From: Salminus brasiliensis
Lineage: Eukaryota; Chordata; Actinopteri; Characiformes; Bryconidae
Assembly (NCBI RefSeq): GCF_030463535.1
Contig: NC_132887.1
Span: 18,581,358-18,645,357, forward strand
Length of the DNA stretch: 64,000 bases
Direction of reading: 5' to 3'
Shown piece by piece: positions 1-11,464 of this stretch. Under the pieces are notes generated by a model. That model was given only the letters and a program-made list of their open reading frames with translations. It searched no databases and was not told where the DNA came from. The position numbers and the translations under genes were made by a program. Every line of letters begins with the position of its first letter. Positions within the stretch are counted from its first letter, which is position 1.

Positions 1-1240
1 CCACAGACACTGCTGGCCAGGCAAAAAGGAAGATTGGAAACGGAAACGGGTGTTACAAACTTGCCATGAAGTGCCACCACACTCCCAATGTCTGCCGCTA
101 GTACAAGCACAGGCCTTCATGTTACTGACCGTAGCACAGCAGTAAGCGGCTGGTTCTTACTTCGACAAAGAAAGGAAGGAAAGAGGAACAAGAAATGGCG
201 GGATCTGTTGTCATCTGCACACTCCGGGAAAAAAACAGTGATCATAACAATGACATCTTCATTCATAGGAACAACAGGAACAGCTCAGAGGAGATCCTTT
301 GTTATGCACACTTTACTGGGCTGTTTAAATGTCAAGACCGGAAACAGGGAGTTGCTAGGCTGGACAGGCCTGGACAGACCAGACCAGGCACATGTTCTCT
401 GTGTCTCGATCTGTTTAGGCCTCCTTTACCTTTCTTAACCACCATCCACTTTAGTACCCCACTCAGTCTGACCCCAACATATTGTTGTAATTTGTTTCAG
501 GTTGGTGGGTGGGGCAGCCAGTTCTCATGGGGCTTGCTGCTACTAGAGCGGTGTTTGGCTACCTCAAGTCTGGCTTTTATTGAGACTGTTAGGGAGCTGA
601 GGGAAAACACATTTTTTTCCATAAGTTATTAGCACAGCGTGTAATCAGGTTTGTGACGTAAGATTGCTCCATAAAAACAACATGTCTAGGCAAATACGCA
701 GAACAGTTATAAGATCTGCCTTTTCTTTTAGTCACATTTAACCCCATGTGGGCATAGTGATAACACCACCTAAAAGTGTTGGAAGCAAAATTCTTTTAGT
801 GAGTTACTGGGTGAATCTACAGTACTCTGTAACTCGGCTGCAGTACTATGCTTTCACACTGGATGTGCTCTCAATCAATCAAAGGGAAACTTAGGATGTG
901 ATGCCCATAAAACATCATTCCCGAAATGAATGAAACCTACCACACTCTTAAATAAAAATATATTCCTCTAAATATTATTTTTGTGCCTAGATACTTTAGG
1001 GGCTTCATGCAAATGGTGTTTTTTTTTCAGCTTAACTAATTATTTAATATAAAATAAATAGCTAGTTTGCTTGTTTTATGCTGAACTGAGACATTTTTAT
1101 AGTCTTATTTTTTTTTTTAATGACAGTTTTAAAACAATATCGTAAACCGTGATCAATTATCGTTATATTTAATTTCCATATTGACACACCTATTAAAAAT
1201 AAATAAATAAATAATAATAAAAAAAAGGCTAGTTGCTGGT
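1..1240. other. No recognisable gene
   Basis: The frames at 88-438 and 195-632 overlap, show no family resemblance I can name, and have no splice-compatible neighbours. The stretch from about 950 to 1,240 is AT-rich with an (AATA)-type simple repeat near 1,198-1,225. Confidence 0.5.
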
Positions 1241-1244
1241 TCAC

Positions 1245-1545
1245 CCTAATACCCTACATCAACTAACCGTAGCAAAACAGCAAACCAAGGCTGCGTCCCA
1301 AACCGCACACTACAACCCTACACACAGGACACTACGGAACTGACTGCTAACGGCGGTGCTCGTGATTTGTCCAGTTGTTCAGTGCGGCAGTGCGCGGTTG
1401 CGGACGCAGCCCAAGTCATTTGTTTCGGTTGCGGAGTTGTGGCTGTCAGTTGAGGAGGTCCAATTCCCACACATAGCAACACCACCACCAGCAACCGACG
1501 AGTAGGCTTGTAGAGATAATACCGCAGTACCGTTAACACAGAGCG
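1245..1545. repeat. Dispersed repeat, copy A
   Basis: Shares ordered blocks with 2,768-3,180: CCCTACATCAACTAA, CAAGGCTGCG(T/A)CCCAAA, then GCGGAGTT(G/A)TGGCTG, AATTCCCAC and ATAGCAACACCACCA. The CTGCGTCCCAAACCGC phrase is typical of abundant fish interspersed repeats. Minus-strand frames over this segment are not supported as genes. Confidence 0.65.
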
Positions 1546-1699
1546 CCCGGTAATAAAGACGACCACAGCAGACGTTTCTTACCTGGAGTTCAGAGGGCGA
1601 ACTCGAATCGCCACTTTCACGTTTGCCATTCGCCCGAAACAGCACGGAGGGAATCTCTGAAGTGAAATTTGAGGTTAGAGTCCATATAGCGCGATTAAG

Positions 1700-2060
1700 T
1701 CCCACCTCATGATCTCTTCAGCCATATTTGAACGGCGGGGATCGACTATGACAAGCCTTAAAGACCATGCCATTCATCCCCGCGTGGAGCAACCGCACAA
1801 AACACGCGCGCGACTGAGCTGCTGAAACTTCCTGCAGTCTCGAGCTCAGAGCAGCAGCCGCGGGAGGAGGAGGAGGAGGAGGAGGAAGAGGAGGAAAAGG
1901 AGGAGGGAGAGCTGTTGGCTGCAGACGTTAGAGCTGTTTTCTGCTCAAGTAAACTAGCTACTTCTCATTGCACACGGCGTTAACATCACCTTGCGCTGTG
2001 TTGGTAGAGTTGGACCATAATAACAGAATTTAATATTACAGTGTTTTCCTGATATGTAGC
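1700..2060. promoter_or_regulatory. CpG-bearing, promoter-like block with polypurine tract
   Basis: GC- and CpG-richer than its surroundings, with ACACGCGCGCGAC near 1,801 and a roughly 50-base (GGA)-rich purine run at 1,862-1,911. It could be a promoter or non-coding first exon of a gene lying mostly outside the window. The direction is unclear and I could not find a joined coding exon. Confidence 0.3.
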
Positions 2061-2471
2061 GGAGAGCAGTGTTAACGGTCTGTGCCCTGTGTACGATCTC
2101 CCCCTGCTGTCTGTTTATAACATTCGTGTGGGTCTATGTAGGTTCATATTTACATCACTATTATCCGACCTCTCTTTATCCCTTAGAATTAAACAGGCTG
2201 TTGAGACTGATATAGCTACACTCACCAAGCACTATTATGAAAAATGGTCCACCTGCTGTCAGTCAAGAACAGAAAGCTGAGGCTGCAGTAGGCACAAACT
2301 TACTGAAAAAAACCCCCCAAAAAAAACAAAAAACAAAAGCCTGATCTGATGAATCTCAATTTCTGTTGCTGCACACAGAGTAAGGTCAGAATTTGGGATC
2401 AATAGCATGAATCCTTGGACCCAACCTGCCTTGTGTCAACAGTCCCAGACTAGTGGAGGTGGTCTAGTGAC

Positions 2472-2750
2472 ATGGGGAATATACATATACACACACACAC
2501 ACACCTTCGACTAACGAGCATGACAAGGCTGAACGTGGTAGAATGGGTGTATATGAAAGTGCTGCTGGAAAGTCTGCAGGAATTGCATCATACAAGCAGA
2601 ATCTCAAAGGAATGCTTGCAAAGTTTTGTGGAATCCATGCCACGAAAAACTGAGGCTGTTTCAGGAGGTAAAGGAGGCCCTACTATAGTGTTTGTAGTAA
2701 AAAAGTTCTTGGTACGTGTATACAAATGGCTTAAATAAATTGTCCGCCAT
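2472..2750 (+). pseudogene. C-terminal remnant of a Tc1-like DDE transposase
   Basis: The frame at 2,472-2,738 ends with FVESMPRKTEAV...KGGPT, resembling the end of Tc1/mariner-type transposases (usually VxSMPRR..AV..AKGG.T). No catalytic DDE region is present and the start is not homologous. It is a short, inactive fragment next to an interspersed repeat. Confidence 0.5.
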
Positions 2751-2767
2751 TGTGTTCCTTAATTTTT

Positions 2768-3180
2768 CCCTACATCAACTAATGTTAGCAAGGGACAAAC
2801 AAAAGGGAACACAAAGCAAGGCTGCGACCCAAAACGCACACGTCAAAACTACACATGGTACACTACTCGATTTACACCCAACAATGGTGTGATGTTACTG
2901 TTGTGGCATTTTGGAAGACAACTAGATAGCAATGCTGTACACTTGAGATCCCACTAATTAACTTATTCCATAAAAAAAAAAAAAAAAAAACATATCATAA
3001 TGTACATATTACAAGGGATCATAATCCCTATATTGTGATATGTATCCTATTGCCAATACACACTTGTGGAGACTGAGTCATCTGTTTTGGCTGCGGAGTT
3101 ATGGCTGCGAGACGTTTAATTCCCACGTATAGCAACACCACCAGGAACTGACAATTAGACTTGAGGAGCTAATACACAGG
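2768..3180. repeat. Dispersed repeat, copy B
   Basis: Second diverged copy of the repeat at 1,245-1,545, in the same orientation. A poly-A run at 2,973-2,990 and AT-rich sequence interrupt it. The conserved blocks occur in the same order, separated by inserted sequence. Confidence 0.65.
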
Positions 3181-4210
3181 CCATATACAGCAGAAACATT
3201 AATAACTGTTGGAAAATCACAATAATACATTAGTAACATTTACATACCAAATTTATTATATTTCTTAAGCTTGACATTAGACATACAGTTTAAAACCAAC
3301 CGATAATATTAACATTATGTCCAACATGAACCAAGAGTTCATTAAAAAAAGGCACCCATAAGCATTCAGAGCAATCAACAGCCCACAACACACAGATGCG
3401 TGTATACATGCATCTAGAGCAGCAATCAGAACATTTCCATGGGTGAAGCATAGTCACAAGAACAAATATGTGCAGGACAGCATGAGGTCAATTAACATAT
3501 GGAACGATATGCCCGGTACATAACTTCTTTCTCTGTAGCAGAGGCACCTATATAGCTTTCTGATACATGAAAAAATAAACAGCCTCAATTTCCAAGCAGT
3601 AGGACTGGCTGGACCTGCTGCACTACCACACGTGTTTGGTGGGGCATTGCACTGAATACAAATTCAAAGTCCAAAGTCCAAAAGCTTTCTTCGCATTACA
3701 CATTCTTAAATATCATCTGTTCAGAATATAGCAAAGTGTATCTCAATTTTCTCAATTACTAACAGCACAGATACATTTTGATAAGCAAAATGCTGCTGTT
3801 TTGAGTCTATTGTTAGAATTCTACTCTGCTTTATTACTACTACACAGGTGTGTAAAAACCAACCAATTAGATTCCACTATACTCAATCGCACAGTGACAG
3901 TGTCCAGATGTCTTTGCCAGAATCAATACTAAGTACAAGACAACACTGAAGTGGAGTGGCTGACTGGAGTCACTAAGGCTTCACTCAATGAGGGCATTTC
4001 AAAGAAAATGCACAGAACAAGTGGCACTGTTCTGGCACAACAAGTCTCAAATACTCTCCATATCTTAACGTAAATGCTTAAAACCCATTAAAAACACCCC
4101 CCCCCCACACACACACACACACACAATGGCTTCAGCTGTTCCAAGTATTTGCATTCCAATATAATGCCTGAATTCATCCCTCCTGTAGTGTATGTGGCTC
4201 CCTCTGCTGG
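3181..4210 (-). other. cdan1: cdan1 3' UTR and 3' flank
   Basis: Sequence directly after the cdan1 stop. On the minus strand AATAAA occurs at 3835-3830 and again at 3257-3252, either of which could direct poly-adenylation; I cannot choose between them. A C-run plus (CA)n lies at 4,097-4,127. No other gene is visible. Confidence 0.45.
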
Positions 4211-7200
4211 TCATGGTGAAACCTGCAGTATGTCAGTATGTTTGACTGAAGGCACTGGTGAAGGAGAGGCCAAGGAAAGCTTCTGAAACTTCTCAATGGA
4301 TTCCTAGAACAAAACAGGGAGTAACCAGGGTTCAATTTCATTTGGTGACTGAGAACATAGGTTCAACCATGTAAACACATGTATCTTGGATGTGTGCATG
4401 TATGAGTCTATTACCACAGGCCAGGACAACTCTGACAGTTTCATCCAGTGAGAGCCTACTTCATCCTCTTTTAGAAGCCCTTTCTCAATGAGCAGTGTAA
4501 CCAAGATGAGGTAGTTACACCTCTGTAAAGACAGACAAAACGCAACACAGTATAGAACCTACTGTACATGGCTGTCTGTTTGATAAAAGAGTGAAATCTA
4601 CTGTGATGGGTGGTCACCTGCATGTCACTGGCATGAATAATCGTAGCGAGCATAAGTTCACTGATGAGAAGGTGCAAAGGTGCAGAAGGCGTTCGAGTCC
4701 ATAAGAGAACAAACTCCTCCAACAGAGGCCTAAAATCACTACATCCTCTTTTATTACTCCCAGCTGAAGACACCATGGGTAGCTCTCCCGATACTGTATA
4801 AACATACAAAACCAAACAATTCATACAAAATATGAGACCAGGACTGCTGTTTTTAAATTAGCTGAACTGCACCACATGAATCTTAATTATTTTATTTACC
4901 TAGCTTGGAAGCCAGCAGGACAGTACAACGCAACAGCATCTGCTCTGCCACTGGAGACATGAACTGCAAAGTAATCACAAGACAGAGAGTACAAGGGAAT
5001 GTAATTATTAAATACATTTATGATTGTATATGAAAGTGGATAAAACATGCGAAGCAGTGATATGTTGACTGTACTTTTTTGCATCTCAGTGTCTGTCCGG
5101 CTTTATCTAGCAGGGAGCCAATTTGCTGAATTGTGAAGACCTCTTCTTCAGTTCTAGGTCCTACTGTAATGCTTAGCATCTCCTGAAACAAGCAAAAGAG
5201 TAAACACGTTGCTTTGCATAATCCAAGCATTTAGTGGACAACCAAATTAAATTTTTAACATCAACTAACACATTCCAGAACTGTCAAGCATTATGATTGC
5301 TTTGACCCCCGGGTACGGATGGCTAGGACATGGTTGGGGGTCGCCCTATGATGGGGGCCAATGCCAGTCCTGGATTTTGCAGTCTCTGGTAGGTGACTCT
5401 GGTAGATGCTCTGCTACATTAGAACCTGGACCTGGATTAGAACCCTTTTCCATAGAGGGAACTGGGTGCTGAATATCTTTTCTTAGTAAATACATACAAT
5501 ATCTATTACACTGTTGTTGTTTTTTAATTCCCTTTTATTCATTTTATGCATTCATACTATTTGGTTTTCAAGATTTAGCACCATCCAGTGTTTGAAACTT
5601 GCACAAATTCAGGAATTCCCAGTGGCAAACACTTTTCATAACACCCTGCATTTCTTTGTATACCTTTATCTCGACAATCACATCTGATGCCAGTGGAGCT
5701 TTGTGGGTGCAATCTGGAAGGCATGAGGACCCAGTCTCCTGGCCTGAGGAACTCTTCAGTGACTGTAGACTCTTGCCTGTTCCCTCTGCATCCATAGACT
5801 CCGTACTAGCAGGGCATGGCAGAGTCTTCATCACCCGCTCAAAACTACTTTTCCACTCCCTCTTTATGAGAGCTGAGTAAAAAAAAAACATGCACAAAGC
5901 ATTTTCAGTTTCTCTCTTCAGAGATCATTGACCAGTAATTGACCATTGAACACTATCCAAGGTAAGAGTTTTAGTTTTTGTGAGTGCTTCAGTACCTGTG
6001 ATGTTAGAGGAGAGCCAACTGCAGGCTTTCTCAGTAGCCAGACGGGTGGTGATGCGTTCAGCTGTTGTCAGGACCTGTAACAGAAATTAGGTCTGTCTTT
6101 GGAACCATAGGCAAAAGATGTCATTGTATAGAACAGATCATTTAGGATGCCACTCACAGTTTGAGATGTCTCCTCAGGCAGAAGGACGCTGATAGCTCTA
6201 GGAGCATTCTCACTGCAAAACCTAGTACAGGACACACACAGACACGCACACTTAACAATTTGTGCTATTTAAACATCTGCATTTTTAAACAGAGTATTTA
6301 AACATAGCATTGAAAAAGATGTTACAATTCTAATGCACGATGACATCAGAATCATATTGGTAAATATTTGATAAGCTAGACTCCAGCACTAAAATATCTG
6401 CTTTATTTATTTCATTGCATTTGTCATCCCACAGAATGTTTAATAAACATCACATTTCAGCACCTAGCAAGTTGATGGTCATCTGCGTCTCAAGACTTGC
6501 TCTACAAGACCTATGAAGGTGGCCATTAGATTTGCATTAGATTCTTTAACCCCTGTCAGTTGCAAGGTACAGCTGCTGTAAATCCCATGGGCAAACAGGT
6601 GCATACATTCCCAGCCATCCAACTAATGTAGAATAAAACCGCCCTGGTCAGACCAGCTGACCTTCCTCCAGTTGCAGTGTGTGTTCTGAGGTATCCCTCC
6701 AGTAACCAGCATAAAACAAATCTGCCACAGTTGCCCTTCAGTTGATTCTGTGTAGATGAGATACCCTTTGTTTGTCCTCCCACATCTATGAGCCTTGAAC
6801 ACTCAACACCCTGTTACTAGCTCTGGATTCATCCGTATAGATCTGTTCTACAACATCTTTATCCAGATCTATGCACCATACCTGGTAGCTCTTTCCAGTG
6901 CCTGCATGCCTGCATCGCAGAGTTGAGCACAGATAGAGTCATTCAGCTTGGCTGCACTAATGCCTTCTGAGCCCAAACCGTCCCTGAGGGTCTTCTCTCC
7001 CCCTCGCACTAGCTCTGACACCAGCGTTGCTCTAATTCACATGAAAACACACACAGATGCAGGAAATTACAGAATACCACCATTGGCATCAACATGTACT
7101 AATACATAAAAACACACAAAGCAGATAATATAACAGAGAGCAAAGTGACACTGACTTGATGTGTTTGACACAGTTTGATCCAACTCTCTCCGCCACAAAC

Positions 7201-10200
7201 TCCACAGTACGTTTGAGCGAGGGAGGCTGGTTATGAAAGAAAGCCTGCTCCAGGTCCAGCTACATCAAAAAGCAAGTTTAGAGCACATTTATGGAGAATA
7301 CGTAAAGATTTCAGGATCATCTAAACAGTAAGTCAGAGTGGATCTTACTAAATTCCCATTTTCTTTCTTGAGGAGGTGCAAAGCACAGTGAACAGTACTT
7401 GTGTGCATTCAAGTTATACAATCACACAGTGACATGACATGACAAATTGTCTGTGGCGTCTACGCTCGGATTTCCTTCACCTTTTACGCTCTCCTGAACT
7501 TTCACTGTGGAATCTGTCCTTGGTTTTGAGGGCATCCACCTTATGAGTCAGTCACAGGTGGCCTTTTCTTCTGGTAAATACCTCAGCTAAGCCTTTAGGG
7601 AAGTGAAGTTATATGTCCAGTCTTTGAGCCCATGAAACTAAATAGGGAATTTGTGAGGAATCTACCGTGACCTCATTTCTAAGGTCTTCCATGTAAATAG
7701 GGTGTGATTTTAATAGTGTCAAATCTTGACCTCTAGGCAGATGTTGACAATACTGACTGTGCACCACAAGGGAACCCACATTTGTAACTAGGCTTCTACT
7801 TACTACGAGACTGTACAATATGTGTCCCTTGATATTTGTAGCAATGGTGTTGTCAATTTAAGAATGTGATCTTATATCTGAAAAAGGGAACTTTTGAATT
7901 TTACTACACAACAGCTTCATTTGTAAATGTGTAAACGGCAGTATTACATGGAGTTTCTGCTGAGAGCGGGTATTTGGGGGTCCTCTGGGCTCTGCAGATG
8001 TGGGAGTGATCTTGCGGATCAAACCTCCAGCCTTGGATGCACTTCCCGACACAAAAGCAGCCAGCAGCTTGCGAAACTCCCCTGACAAAACAAAAGTAGA
8101 AATTTCCATTAACATTTTGATGCCAATTTAAACCGATGCAGTCTCTTATTTAATGTTGGTACTGAATAGTTCCACTCACCTAAATACGGGCAACAGGTAT
8201 AAAGAAGCTGTTGATCCACCAAGGGGAGATTATCCTAAGAAACAATTATTCGTAACATTTAAATTGGATGCTTTACAGCAGTTTTTTTTGCATTTTTCCG
8301 AAAGTAACCAGCATTGCTCACATTATTACATGCTGAGCTGCTTTTTAAATGATCTAAAAGTGACTCAAACACATGGACAAAGGTTAAGCCTTGTCCTTTG
8401 AATGGAAAGTTATTTTTTACCATGGTACACAAGCACTTTTTTACAAAACATTCAACATCAGCCTTTATCAGGGTTTTATGCAATTGCCCCCCCCCCCCCC
8501 ACCCCCATTAAACCACCCACTCACTACAACTACCCCTCTCACTTGCAATGCTCCCGGCACTAGAAGGGTGAGGACAAGCACATCCCTTCTCAGTCAGCTA
8601 CTGTCTTTCCAAACTGCCGCTAATGCAACATAACTATGTCAGTGTCAGACCACTGCCAACGGCCAACGGATGCCCATGCTGAGCAGCATCACAGTGGAAG
8701 TAATGAGGTGAGAGAGCGCCAATTGTGCTCTCTCAGGTGCCGGCTGCTGTACGCTTTATAAATATACAAACACCGAATGTAACTTCAGAAGCATTATGAC
8801 TAGAATAGTAGCATTTATTCACCAGTCCTTGATTGCTAGTGTGGTTCTCCAACTCCTTCAGTTCATCTTTTAGATTCATGCTAAAAAAGAGGTCCTCAGG
8901 GAACACTGGGATCTATGAGAAAGAGAAAGATTGGATAGAGAAACATTAACTCAATATTGAGTTCAATATCGACTAGAAACCTATTCGTTTAGCGCAAGGC
9001 GCCTCACCTGGAAGAGCCAGCCAAGCACAGCCACCAAGAGCATCTGATTCAGGTAGAAGTGCCCACCCCCTTTACCTAACCTCATCCTCCTGAGAGACAC
9101 ACACACACAGACAGCATTAGAATGCTTACAAACACACAAAATGTTGATTGCGTTTGTGTGTGTGACACACCTGTAGAACTGAAGCAGCAGGCCCAGTGCA
9201 GTCCTGTAACAGGGCAGAAACGGGCCAGTATAGTCCAGCATTGAGAGGAACTCCACCAGCCAGGGTACAGTCAGCACAGTGCGCTTCCTGTGAATGCAGC
9301 TTCTCAACACTGCACAAACATCCAGCACTGGAGCACTCTGAAGGATATACAGAGGCTGAGTCAACAATCACCTTCATCAGACTTCTAAAATAACTCCGAA
9401 CTCCAAAGACTTTTCTCTTTCATGCTCGGTGGATCCATACCTTGCTGCGAAGAGTGACAGCAGCCTCCTGGATCTCTCTGGATGGGGCCTCAGAGGTCTG
9501 ATAGGGCAGGAAGGAGATGAAACCTAAGAACTTTGCCAGCAGTCGAGCAACAAGAAGTACAGAAGAGAATCGCTGCTTCTCATCCTGTAGAAGAAGAAAA
9601 CAAACAAACCAAGCAATGATGTACGAGTTCATTACATGCAATTTACTACAGTTCTATTCGCTCATGTCACATGGTCCCAACCTGCTGCTCCATGTCCCCG
9701 TCTCCTCCCTCTTCTCCTTCGCCTGAAGTGGCCTCGGGGCCAAGGATGGACACTTCATTTAACTGCAGCAGCTGCTGACACAAACCATCCTTCAAGTGTT
9801 GGTTCAACTGGCAGCTAGATCACAGAAGATGCGGATGAAAAGTAGTTGTTGTGCAATCAAATAAGACAAGAATTAAATTAGAACCTAATTGCTATGACTA
9901 CGTTTAATGACAGCTTGTACTGGAGCTGGCAAAAAGCTTTGACAAGCCACCACTTGAGTGTCATTCGACTCTCACAATGAAGCTGACAAATGACTAATTT
10001 AATAGGACAGGAAGTAAACCAAAAGCTTGTCATCTTACCAGCTTGCTGTCTGCAGGAAGTGTCTGAAAAACTCCTGATGTCCTGGAAAAGACGGCGGAGG
10101 ACAGGGTCCACTTAGAGCTTGTGGCTGGATCAGACGTTCTTGCAAGCGTTTAAGGCGTCCCAGACTGTCAGCACCCACCATTCCCAGCAGGTCAGCATCC

Positions 10201-11426
10201 GGAGCATCGCCGGGTGAGCCCAGAAACCTGGGGCCCTTACACATCTAGAGACAAATTTGCATGAAACATCTGTTGCCCTTCAATATAATCCAAATCATGC
10301 AAACGTAAGAAGAACCCACTGTGGCCTACCTGGACCAGCTGCTTCTGGAAAAGCCTGGCAAAATGGCAGTGGTTCCCTGCTGAGGTCAGCTGGCTTACCA
10401 TTGCCCTGTATAGGAGGACAGGTCAAGAGAAGTGAACATTTAATAAAAAAATAAAAAGAAAAGATTTTTCCAGTAGAATTATTAATCTACAGACAAAGGA
10501 AACTCTATATTTACCTGACTCTGTTGCCTAGTGCCACCTCAAACTCCCATCCAGGCTCTTTATGATAATCTTCCCACTCTCTCAGCAACTCGTAAAATAT
10601 GTCCCTGTACAGGCACAAAGCATTCCACCATTACGATTGCTCATGTACAGCACACACAGAGACTGATTTCCAGTACAGTACATTACCTCTGCTTCTTAAA
10701 GATGTGAAAGGCCTTGTCACTGCTGAAGTTTGTGCGGTTGTCAGTAGCTGGCTGGAATGGTACTGAGTGAATGAAGGTGGGAACATCTGGGAGAACCTAC
10801 GGAGCAATGTAGACAAAAGGCAGTATATTAAATAAAAAGTATATTATATTAAACAGGGCAAGGTAAGGTGGTGGCAGAGGAAAGGAAGATCACTAAGATA
10901 GGTTTAGTGTTAGTTGTTGATAACACTCTTAACATGGCTGTTGCTGCTTAGCAGGGTAAATTCCTGTGAAACGCTATGCTCACATGCTAGGCCTGGCCTC
11001 TCGGCGAGCACTCAAGTTGGCCACTGTGTCAAGGCTACTAGGCAGGGTAAGACGTATTACTGCGTTTTTCCACCACTGCCCCACTCAAAACCTTCCAGTT
11101 GACTTCCAGCCACATAGTTTCCATTTGTTTTATTAATATAAATATTAAAAGCAAATCAATTATGGTTAATTAAAAATAATAATAATAAAAAGTCAGTGAG
11201 AAATTTTTTTTTTATAAAAAGTAAATAATTTTCATTTTTAATCACACTGCAGTCCACCATAATCAAATCATAATCAAATCAAATTAGAAGGTCCCTAGAC
11301 CCCTGTGTTACACTTTATAATGTTTTATTTGTAAATGTATTTTAGGACACTGTTTTTTTTCTATAAATGTACTGACACTTTTTTAACTTTTTTTAACATC
11401 TTCATTGTAGCTGATATAAGAACGGG

Positions 11427-11464
<38 letters not shown>

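Noticed and set aside
88..632. Two overlapping frames of 116 and 145 codons
   Set aside because: Overlapping in different frames, no known domain, no splice partners, ordinary composition.
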